Shown in pieces: positions 22,957 through 32,155 of a stretch of DNA of 64,000 nucleotides; position 1 is the first letter of the stretch, and every line of letters begins with the position of its first letter. The notes beneath the pieces were generated by a model. That model saw nothing but the letters and a program-made list of their open reading frames with translations. It had not been told where the DNA came from and made no database searches. A program made the position numbers and the translations under genes. Location of the stretch: the NCBI GenBank assembly GCA_027475525.1, contig JAMWFC010000044.1, positions 1,303,340 through 1,367,339 on the forward strand. The letters run 5' to 3'. The DNA comes from Macrolepiota albuminosa (lineage: Eukaryota; Basidiomycota; Agaricomycetes; Agaricales; Agaricaceae).

Positions 22957-25297
22957 TGTTGCCTACCATCACCAGTCTCTCCAGTGCTCCATCAGCCCCT
23001 ACTGCCCCTTTCTCTTCTACTTTTTTTATCACTTCTTCCACTGTTCCACCACCTGCCTTAGATAGTCCTTTTTGTAACGTCACCTTTCCTACTCATACTA
23101 CCTCTTCTTATTCAGCCATCAAACGGATTGCTATTACTTTCAGTGAACTCAGGCCCAGGCCAACTTGTACTATTTCTTGCCTTCCCTCATATAACTTTGC
23201 TGTAATTATCAACCACCCTCCTGTTACTTGTTCTAGTCCTTTCAAGCGCACAGTATGCCATTTATTTTCTCTCCTTGATCCTTGGCTACCCTTGTTTAAG
23301 GTCCATTTTCCTGCTTGCAGGGTTTTTTTTTATATGTCATAAGTATCCATCTCATGTCACCAATCCCTAGTGCCTAATCTCTGATGTCCATAGGCACCTG
23401 ATCAGACCATGTTCACAAAGGTGGAACTTTGTGACCTGCTGCACCTTTGCCACAATACAACTGTTGTTGATACCAGAATACCTGCTGGCATCCAAGTCCT
23501 CAGTGCTAAGGAGAAGATTACTGTGGCTCCTCAGAAACATTGTGCATTTTGAACCAGAGTTGGTGCAGTAAGTCCTTACTTTCCATGCTTTAGTGATGTC
23601 ACTAACTTCAATCTTAGTATGATAAATATTAGTCAGAGAATAATCTGGAGGGCTGCTGGTTTCCTACTGCCTCTCTCTCCTGCTACCAATGTAGCTTGTT
23701 AAGACATGGTTGTGCCTTCAATAGTATTTGTACTTATGAGCAGGATAAGGACACCAATATGCAAAAGAATTACAAGTGCACTGTGTTAGTCTGCAATGCC
23801 CAAGACTTTGTATTGCAACAATATGAACTAGCAGCTGCTCACCAGCCTATCGTCATTAGTGAAGCCAGCCTAGCACTTTCTATCACTCAGGATGGTACCA
23901 CTGTTGCTGCTCCCTTTGCACATTCTCTTCACCATCCCACTTTGCTGAAGCATAAGCCTGCTGTTGCATCCTCTAGTAAGAGTCCTGGTAAGTGCCTGCT
24001 ACCTCTGTTGTTTTGTCTACTGCTGAGCCGTCTTCTGATAAAGGAGAGGATACTAAGAGAGATGCTAAGGGAGAGGATAACAATGAAGTTCCTCCTGAGC
24101 CCATCATTTCCAACATTGACAAGCTTCTGGTAGTATATCACTCCTCTGCTTGCCACTAATCCTCATCAGTGCAATCCCAGCATAGAACCATAAGTTGCTA
24201 AGTTTCCCATTCCTTACAGTCTTGTTGATTTGTGCACTAGGACCCTGGCTCCTCCTGTCTTGCCCATCATTGTAGATATCCCTTTTGCTGAGGATGTCCC
24301 TATATCTATTGAAGGTGCTAGCCCCTTTCTGGGTTCTGCTGTGGCTAGTGACTTGCCTGCTGCCCTTATTACTCCATCTGTGACTCCTCTTTGTAGTTCT
24401 ACCACTCTCCCTAGTACTCACAAGACCTCTGAAGCACCCATGTCTGAAGAAACCCTCATGCCTCAAAGTGAATGCTGCCATTGCTGGAAATACCTTCTCC
24501 CTTATGGTATACATATTTCTTCAGCTAGAGCCATGTCTCCTGGTGATGAGCACTATAAGTGGATGCATTGAGCTCCTATTACTATTCACATAAGTCCTTC
24601 CTCTCTTCTTAGTTTACCTTCTCCTTGCTAACTTTATTAAGTTTGATCTCTTCTGGACCCCCACACCCAATGCATGTCACTAGCAATGCCTTTCCCTGGC
24701 TTGGGAAAGAGTTTTCTTATCCTGTGATTTTGCTCCATCCTGCTGAAGAACTTCATCGCCAACTTCACCATGTCAATGAAGTAACCAAAACTGTAAGCCG
24801 TGACTTGGCTATTTTGCATCTCCACATCAATACTTTAGCATATTGTGAGGCCCTTTTGCAGTTGCTTCATAATGACCTTACTGATGTGCTTGAGTGGCAA
24901 GCAAGCAATCACATTTAGGATAGAGACTTGCTTCTCTTGGATAATTCTGGCCTTTGTGTATATAATGCATAGTCACTGGCTGAACTTTTTGGACTTTGTC
25001 AAATTGTTAATATGTAGCTGATGATATAAACTTGTACTAAAATAAATGCCTCCCCCTTGTTCCACAACGTCAGTTTATAGGTAATCAAAAATAAACAAAA
25101 TAAGAAAAATAGGGAAAACACTTAGTAAATTATCATAGTGCAAAAACCCCTTTGCCAGTGCAATCCAATATGCACCAGTAAGTAGATCTATGCAAGAAGT
25201 TTAATGTATAAAGAAATAGAGTGCTACTGATTGATTGTTTATGGCTATTTGGTGATGGTGAGTATAAGCGCTAGATCTCAAATGTCAACTTCCTCTT
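22957..25297 (+). pseudogene. Gypsy-B antisense accessory gene, 5' part
   Basis: Pieces correspond one to one with the Gypsy-A gene: 22957-23342 (start MLPTITSLSSAPSAPTAP), 23411-23550 (MFTKVELCDLLHLCHNTTV), about 23600-23720 with the second cysteine triplet CYQCSLLRHGC, 23840-24130 (ITQDGTTVAAPFAHS), 24230-24571 (PIIVDIPFAEDVPIS) and 24625-24918 (LHHVNEVTKTVSRDLA). Conservation of amino-acid text between two decayed copies argues for past selection on the protein. CpG loss, stops and frame changes make it a pseudogene. Interrupted by a solo LTR at 25298. Confidence 0.6.
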
Positions 25298-26396
25298 TGT
25301 CATGACCAGCACATGACCAACACCCTAGCAACCCCCAATGCACTGCTCCAACACCCCAGCATCCAATGCCCAACAGCCCTGAGCCCCTACAGAAAGCCCT
25401 GATGCACCACTTCAATACCCTGGCACCTGCCAGCCCTGAACCCCCTCAAATGACTCTGGTACCACCTAGCCAACAGGCCCAACCAACCCTTCTAGTGCCA
25501 CACCTGCTCCTAGACTATATGCTGCACAAAACTCACAGCCAGCCAATGGGCCCTGACCAATCCTTTCAGCGCCACAACCGTACCTAGACTATACACCGCA
25601 GGAGACTTGTGGCTGGACAATACACTACACAGGACTGGCCACATGGAGTAAACTCCAGAGCTTACCTAGGCAACTCAGACCTTAATTGTAGTAGATATTT
25701 AACCTGTGGCTAGCACCCAGTACAGTAGTCTTAATATTGCTATAACTTCTGCCTCTATACTCTCTTGTCTCAAGTCTCACTTTGATCTTTTCTCAGTCTT
25801 CTGATTTCAGTCTCAGTCTCCTGGTCTTAGTCTCTTCCTATGATTACCTCTCATTGTCTCTCCATCCTAACTGACTCTGCCCTCCCCCTTTCCCATATTC
25901 TGGACCTAGCCTGGGATCCTGCTCCCCCCTACTTACAAACTCCAGCGCTCTGTGCACTCCTTGGAGCCCCCTTTGTTGAAATTGCCTGTTGCATGCATTC
26001 CATTATGATCATCATTCTATCCCAAGTTCATTCTATCACATGTATCCACATGTGATTATACTTTATCACATGTATCCTCCATGTGATTATTCTTTATTCA
26101 CATGTATATAGTTTTTCAGTAGTATATAAACTGTAGATAGATCATCTGAAGTCCTCACTCTTTCTGACTTTGGACTTCAGGTTAGTAATACTTGCTCAAT
26201 ACACTCTTTCTGACTTTGGACTTCAGCTTTAGTGACAGTTTCTGTCCCCTGTGCTTTGCCTGTCATTAACACCCTTGTCTCCAATCAAAACTCTGAAACT
26301 CATCTTCTATTGCTCAGAGACACTCTGTAGACTTTGAGTCTGCCTAGTAAGAACTTGCTTGCCTCTGGAGGCCCCCATTGTCAGCAGAACCTGATA
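25298..26396 (+). repeat. Solo LTR, Gypsy-1/2 family, with nested Copia LTR
   Basis: TGTCATGACC ... CAGCAGAACCTGATA. About 800 bp once the nested 298-bp LTR is excluded, matching the Gypsy-1 LTR length. Flanked by CTCTT (25293-25297) and TTCTT (26397-26401), a 5-bp duplication with one change. The uninterrupted site can be seen in Gypsy-A near 17960. Confidence 0.75.
25974..26271 (+). repeat. Solo LTR of Copia-C1 family
   Basis: TGTTGAAATTGCC ... GTCATTAACA with perfect 5-bp target duplication CCCTT (25969-25973 and 26272-26276). Inserted in the older Gypsy-family solo LTR, so it is the younger of the two. Confidence 0.9.
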
Positions 26397-27552
26397 TTCT
26401 TTATGTGATCTAAAAGTGAGTCAAGCGCCTCTGTCAGGGTCCAAGTTCCTTGAAAAGTGTGCTCCCATGCTATCACTAGTTGAAATGCTGCCTGTGTTCT
26501 ATAAATTGCCTATGCATCAATTGAATCTCATCAGTCTTTGCGATGGAAAGCCCAACTAGCATGGTGTGAACCCCCAGCTATGATTGAGTTTATATAATAA
26601 TTGATCCTCCCACCTTCCTGGAGCATGCTACCTCCTTCTTTCACCACTACCCAGCTGGTAGTGTGCCAAGATTGGCTGACAGAGTTGTCAAGTTAGGTTG
26701 TCATTGTCAGCTGCTGCATGCTGCTTGCAAGATTTGGAATAATGACGTGCCTAACCCATTTCAGTATAAAGAAGTCCTGGAGTCAGATTTTTCAAGTGTG
26801 CTATTGTCTTTTTCATCCACTTTTCTTTTAATAGTCACCAAATAAAGCAACTCTCATCCGACAAGACAACAGATTATCTTGAGCTGGAGGAAAGCCACTT
26901 TTTAGTCCATTAGTTCATCATCTCTTTCCTCCTTTTCTGGCTAATCATGCTATTCTGCTAGGCTCCCCACTCATCTACTGGTAGTTGTCTTTTTCATAGT
27001 CTCTTTGAAGGATGGATGCCTCCTTGCAGGCATTTTCTTTTGCCCAGTCCTTGATGCATGTCCATCTCCCATGTTGCTTATATGAGGCGATCCCATCTTC
27101 TTTGTAGCACCACAGAACTGACAGATTTTAGATATTTGATTTCCATGTTGTAGTATATGACATGTATTGTTGATGCTGCCTCCTTCTTGTGATTGCTGTG
27201 CATATGTTAGAATTTCTAAGTCCTTTCAACTCTGCAAGTAGCTGGAGGAGGTATATTTATGGAATCTGGCTACTGTGAACTATCAGTAGCCTGCCATGTC
27301 AGTACCTTTCTCTCTTATTAAGAATTTCGAGTCTCCTCATTGTCCTGCAATACTTGATCAGATTGAACTATTTCTTGCTCAAATGTCTGATGGTAGTTTC
27401 CCTCACAGGAACTGCAATATCATGACACTCATCCATTGTTACTGCATCTTACTGGCCATGTCCAAAGAGTGGATGATAAAAATGAACAAACCTCCAAATG
27501 CAGTTAGCCACTTTTTGCACATTCATTTAATGCTGTTCATAAGTTCCATAGC
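26397..27552 (+). pseudogene. Gypsy-B antisense accessory gene, 3' part
   Basis: Continues the text after the solo LTR. IIDPPTFLEHATSFFHHYPAG (about 26600) pairs with 17808-17600 in Gypsy-A, 26663-26845 with 17728-17492, and 27296-27510 (PAILDQIELFLAQM, then SKEWMIKMNKPP) with 17080-16850. The last region resembles exon 4 of the Gypsy-1/2 antisense gene in layout (REHCQLLDGV...). Truncated in what looks like an intron when it meets the Copia LTR at 27553. Confidence 0.55.
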
Positions 27553-27864
27553 TGTTGAAATTGCCTATTACATGCATTCCACTATCTATTATGATCATCA
27601 TTCTACTCCAAGTTCATTCGATCACATGTATCTTCTATGTGATTATATTCTATTACATGTATTCTCCATGTGATCATTCTTTATTCACATGTATATAGTT
27701 TTCCAGCAATATATAAACTGTAGATAGTTCACCTAAAGTCCTCATTCTTTCTGACTTTGGACTTCAGATTAGTAGCGCTTTACTTTGCTCAATATATTCT
27801 TTCTGACTTTGGACTTCAGCTTTAGTGACAGTTTCTGTCCCCTGTACTTCACCTGTCTTCAACA
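27553..27864 (+). repeat. Copia-C1-family LTR at a rearrangement junction
   Basis: TGTTGAAATTGCC ... GTCTTCAACA. Flanks (ATAGC left, TGGTA right) do not match, so this is not a simple solo-LTR insertion. It joins Gypsy-B (left) to an unrelated protease fragment (right), as expected after recombination between LTRs. Confidence 0.75.
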
Positions 27865-28660
27865 TGGTAATATACTCGATGGCAGTTCCCATGTGCATTT
27901 ATCTTCTTTAATCTTTTCTTAAACGCTAGCTTTTTAATTCTCTCATGCACTATGCCCATCACTACTAGGACATCTGTTGATGTGTTCTTTGCAATATGGG
28001 CAAAACATTTGGATTCTCTTACAAATAAGGCATTCAGTTTGAAGTGTACAAGCTTCCTTTGCCCCTCCATTTCCATCTGATCCTTCTTTATCCAATCCTT
28101 CTCTCTCTGTTCCCTTTTCTTCTCCAACCTTCTCTTTATATGTGGCTTCACAGGTGTTGCTTTTCTTGCTGTGCAAGGGTCTGGAGGATTTAAAAGATCA
28201 ATGTTTAACGTCTTATCAATGATTGAGGCACCATCAGAGTTAATGACAAGCTTGTTTCAGGATCATCTCAGCATGCAGGTTTGAGCACACAATAAAAACT
28301 TGAGACCTAGACTGCCATTGCGAATTGGAGGATACAATTACAAGTTTGACATAATGTGACAGAAGCATGAATTCTTATTTAGAGCTGTTGGTGGTGAACA
28401 CACCTGATACCAAGAATGGCTTGTAAAGCTGTTTAAGAGGAAGCTCCAAAGTTTTTGCCAACATCGTAGAAATTAGTGCTGAAGGAGAGCCAGTGTCAAT
28501 TAGTGTATCCTTAACAAGAAAAGAAGCAATAAAGGGTCCTAACACCAAGCATGGGTATGTAATGTGTTGAGGGATAACGTACTTGCTGTCAGCATCACTA
28601 GTATCATCATCATCATTTGAAGATCCTTCAAAAACTACTGCAACAGTGATGGAAGTGGTC
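27865..28660 (-). pseudogene. Retropepsin fragment of a third retroelement (Gypsy-G)
   Basis: Minus-strand text runs from an acidic gag tail (SSNDDDDTSDAD) into VKDTLIDTGSPSALIS, a retropepsin active site (DTG), then LPLKQLYKPFLVSGVF. It ends with a helical stretch VHERIKKLAFKKRLKKI, a layout I know from a family of Agaricomycete LTR-element proteases. Different from Gypsy-A and Gypsy-1/2. No LTR can be assigned. It lies inside the inverted left end of the KDZ element. Confidence 0.6.
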
Positions 28661-28667
28661 CCTTTTC

Positions 28668-28686
28668 ATAATGTGAGGGTCAGGTG
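28668..28686. repeat. Terminal inverted repeat of the KDZ element, displaced end
   Basis: ATAATGTGAGGGTCAGGTG is identical to 44033-44051. It is followed by GGTATTTT (28687-28694), the reverse complement of AAAATACC, which matches the 8 bp next to the right terminus (AAAATACT, 44052-44059) except for one base. Orientation is opposite to that expected of a left end, so the end has been inverted. Confidence 0.65.
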
Positions 28687-28945
28687 GGTATTTTGCATTA
28701 AGCATAATGCAAATGGCTCAATTGAGAGGTTTAAAGCTAGACCTGTTGCAAAGAATTATGCACAATGCTCTGGCATTGACTACAATAAAGTTTTTGCACC
28801 AACATTTGTCCTGCCTCTCTGTGCCTTATCCTTGCTATTGCTGGCATTGAAGACATGGAATTGCGCTCTGTAGATGTCACATCTGCCTTTTCCAATAGTG
28901 ATTTAGAGGAGGATATCTATATGCTTCAACCAGAAGGGTTTTTTT
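28687..28945 (+). pseudogene. Copia-C1 RT, segment cut off by the KDZ insertion
   Basis: WVFCIKHNANGSIERFKAR, then VDVTSAFSNSDLEEDI (first RT Asp) and LQPEGF are successive Copia RT blocks. They pick up exactly where the minus-strand Copia-C1 stops at 44052 (GSG, then VF). The two halves share the 8-bp sequence flanking the transposon termini, so this is probably the other side of the same interrupted gene, now inverted. It ends at about 28945. Confidence 0.75.
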
Positions 28946-28984
28946 TAGATACAATATTACCTGAACATCATCGAATAAATGGGC

Positions 28985-30464
28985 CTGGAGGACCTTAAAA
29001 CTCTTGAACACATGTTTAGCGCCTCCAATCAACTTGCTCCTGTCATCCAGTATATATCAAAGCGTTGCCGACACATCTTTATCAACTTATTTTTCGGTCA
29101 ATAGGATGAAGAAAAATATAAAAATCTTGGCAATATGATTCTGAATAACTATAAACAGGCGTTGAGCATCATCAATGATGATGGTTCTGAACTCAAACGT
29201 GCAAAGAAAAATTTTCATATTCAAGAAGAAGATCTGAAGAAATGGAGACTCGATAAAAAACAGTATTTTTTGACTTTAGAAAAAGAACTCAAGGAGCATT
29301 TGCTCAAGATTGCGTATGTTGAGCGCCTTCATGACCTTCAAGAGGCAGAGTGAGTTGTCTTCAAGCTTTTGAAGCAATCTGATCTGAACTCATTCAAGAG
29401 AGAAGTACCGATTGGCAAATAGCCAATTTCTGATTTCGACTCCAGATGACACATCAAGAGAAACATACACATCAGCACTCTCAGCCACTCAGAAGCAAGA
29501 GATGGAATGATGGCATGCAAATGAGCATTGTGATCAACTCACTCATGACATCATCCTTCTTGAGAAAAGGCTTAGGATCAGCTCTCACCAGCGCTGGACA
29601 TTTTCATCTCCTGATTTCTTGGAAATTTCAAAGTACATTTCTAGGAAACAGTATAAGAAAGCAGTAGATAAGCTCCAGAAGCTAATTATCCAACAACTTT
29701 TTGAACTCCAAAAACTCAATCTAAGCTACACAAGTATTCTTTACTTTACTTGTTCATAATGCATACTAATTGTATTTAAGGTTATAAGATGCAATCTCAT
29801 ATCACAAAAGTCACTTCAAACCTGCTGTCAAGCTATTAGAAATGCAATCACTATGTACAATAAAGCAGCCCTTGCCCTTGACTTGCCGAAGCCAACTTTG
29901 GACTTGTCTCAAGTATCTCATTATACTTTTCTTGAGGACTTCACACTAATCAAAGAGACAAACCACAATATCACGGAGAAGCCATGGGCCAAAGCTGTAA
30001 TCTGTGAGTTAATAAAAAAGGATCAGAAACTCAAACATGCACATGAGGAAATTATTTGGTGCAACATTGAAATTCAATGGCTGCATACATCAATCATTGA
30101 CAAAAAATGCAACTTTACAAAATGTTTACTGGAGATTAAAAATGTGGTCGCACCTATTTACGGCGCTGTTGAAGACTTTGTCACACAACGTTGTTGTGTC
30201 AATGCTGCTCTGCTCACCAGAATATATCATATCTACTCACTTCCAGATTTCACAGGTGTCCCCAGACCTGGCATCAAGAAAGGTTCGATCGAGGTAGACA
30301 CTTTTGCTGAGAATATCGAAGTTGCAGGGATTGTGAGCAATCTGGAAAGTCAACATGACCTTGATGATGGTGATTTCCCACAAGTTGAGGAAGATGATGA
30401 CAAAAAAGTGGAGGCTCTCAATGGTATCATAAATTATATCGGCAACCTTTCTATTGATGCATAA
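28985..30464 (+). pseudogene. KDZ transposase, C-terminal part
   Basis: Text matches the KDZ family (Kyakuja-Dileera-Zisupton): GLEDLKTLEHMFSASNQLA at 28990, then NMILNNYKQALSII, LKIAYVERLHDLQ, RKQYKKAVDKLQKLIIQQLF (about 29640), QAIRNAITMYNKAALAL, and a long final open frame 29853-30464 with EIIWCNIEIQWLHTSI and IYSLPDFTGVP. An intron probably lies at about 29725-29780 (ends TTTAAG). The protein would cut and integrate the transposon. Upstream catalytic regions are missing and at least one stop and one frameshift are present. The last 200 residues are uninterrupted and acidic at the end. Confidence 0.8.
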
Positions 30465-31184
30465 GTTACTGTGAATGTATAATTGTAAATTTCTATGTTA
30501 TGAATTTTCTAGTCAACCTTTAAGTTATTGGCATGACATGTTTACAACTTGTGATCTGTTCACATCAATCAAAGCCTTCGTCTTACTACAATATTGCATT
30601 ACATCCTGTCTCAATAAGGCAATGGGGCCCAGTATTATGGTCCTAGGTGGTTTTACTTCTGGATTCAAGGATTCGATGTAAGTATATATCATTAATTGAT
30701 GTATGCTCATTTAATGTACTTTAGGCCCTTCTTTCTCTGTGGCAAGCACCATCCTACTTTCCCTTCTGTAAAATGCCTTGGCTACAAGAATGCGCAACAG
30801 ATCAATAGTCTACAGCATTTGTTCAATGTATTGTACAAGAGGATTTGGATTCTGAATCTATGCAGAAGCGGATTTGGCAATCTTACTTTATTTCTCAATT
30901 TTCTGAAATCTACTGGGCAGTTTTCCTTGGCAGAATATCTGGGATCTACACTGAATGGTAAGCATTCTCTGCCACATCATTCGTTTTCTTTGATCTATTT
31001 ATTGCACAGGGATGGACCCAATAATGCTAGAATTCAATTAGAAGTTATAAACAGCTGGTTCGCTGCAAGTTTGCAGTTTTCAATACTTTGCAGTGCACTA
31101 CTTTTTATGGTCTCGAAAGGCACAAATTTTAGAGGAGATGAGGAACCTGATCTCTGTGTACTGTTATCTCATGCTTCTGCTAAT
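30465..31184 (+). other. KDZ intergenic part, left of Gypsy-1
   Basis: It may hold exons of an unknown gene: 30720-30957 reads openly (SYFPFCKMPWLQECATDQ in one frame) with a GTAAGC...TTGCACAG intron-like stretch at 30959-31009 and an open region to 31180. I recognise no domain. The sequence resumes at 41002 after Gypsy-1. Confidence 0.35.
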
Positions 31185-31997
31185 TGTCACGACCCCTCTC
31201 CCCCGGAACATCCTTGGGACACCCCCGGAGCCCCGCCCGGGAACCTCTTCCGTCAATCTCACAGCGCACCCCGCCCCCACAGCTGCCGACGCTGCCATCA
31301 CACGCATCAATGACCGCCATCAGCCGTCAACGATCGCCATCAGCCAGCCCCCCCAGGACCCCTGCATCACGGACCCCGGGATCAACTGCCATCAACAATC
31401 GGATCACGCAGCTCGCATCCGGCCATCACGCATCATGCCCCACGCATCACGACTCCCTCCGCGCCAATTAATCGCACGTCTCCACACGCGCGATTCCGGT
31501 ATACAGTCCCTGACCGCTACTCAATGACCCCCGGAACTCATTCCAGACACCCCGGAATCCCGAGACACGATCCGTAGTACTTATAGTGTAGTTCTCTGCT
31601 GTATTCGCTAGTCTTGATATTACATACACTGTTACTTTGCTTTACTTGGATTGTTGCGTGCCCTCTATCTGACTGGTACGCATTGACTGGCACGCTTGAC
31701 TGGCATGCTTGGATATTCGCGTGCTCTAAGACTGGTACGCACTTCGCGACTTTAATTTACTAACTTGGTCTCGTCTTAGAACCCCCGGTTCACGACTCGA
31801 CCCCCACCCAAACTTCTCAGTTACCCATCCACCCAAAACCCCCGGACTAAGTCCCCTCTCCCGGGATTTCCCTGTCCACGTCTTGAACCCCGGAGTCCTA
31901 GCCCCGGAGTCCCAGACACCCGAGTATCCGTGGGTCAAGTCCGCATTGTAAGGGCGATTGCTTTCCCGGAAAGCCTCCGACTCAGCGGAACCTGACA
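31185..31997 (+). repeat. Gypsy-1 5' LTR
   Basis: TGTCACGACC ... GCGGAACCTGACA, 813 bp. A TATA-like TTATAGTG at about 31581 lies some 30 bp before AGTCTTGATATTA (31610-31622), the likely start of R (see the self-priming entry). Confidence 0.93.
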
Positions 31998-32010
31998 TAA
32001 TATCAAGACT
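31998..32010 (+). promoter_or_regulatory. Self-priming site of Gypsy-1
   Basis: TAATATCAAGACT begins directly after the LTR and is perfectly complementary over 13 nt to AGTCTTGATATTA inside the LTR (31610-31622). No TGG-type tRNA primer site is present. This is the arrangement of Tf1/sushi elements, where the transcript's own 5' end folds back to prime reverse transcription. Confidence 0.75.
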
Positions 32011-32155
32011 CCCTCCTTACACCGTTCTTGATGGCTACGTATACTCACACTTACTACCCCACGGGGTACCAGACCGACATCAAGACTCCCTCCTTACACC
32101 GTTCTTGATGGCTACGTATACTCACACTTACTACCCCACGGGGTACCAGACTGAC
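32002..32155. repeat. 77-bp tandem duplication, Gypsy-1 gag start
   Basis: Units at 32002 and 32079 (ATCAAGACTCCC...). Doubles the gag ATG. Confidence 0.92.

Larger units (their letters stand above)
22774..27552 (-). mobile_element. Gypsy-B: 3' half of a second Gypsy-A-family copy
   Basis: It carries only the antisense gene and 3' LTR. The pol part, expected on the minus strand to the right, is missing: the copy is cut at 27552 by a Copia LTR without matching target duplications. It is a mirror image of 16420-20531, making a large inverted repeat around the 21240-22074 spacer. Confidence 0.7.

Noticed and set aside
22960..23340. Ser/Pro-rich frame considered as a secreted or cell-wall host protein.
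   Set aside because: It has no signal peptide and recurs at 19992-19771 in the same position relative to the LTR, so it belongs to the element.
28668..28686. The 19-bp repeat as a site-specific recombination or attachment site.
   Set aside because: Agreement of the flanking 8 bp and of the split Copia coding sequence is better explained by transposon termini.
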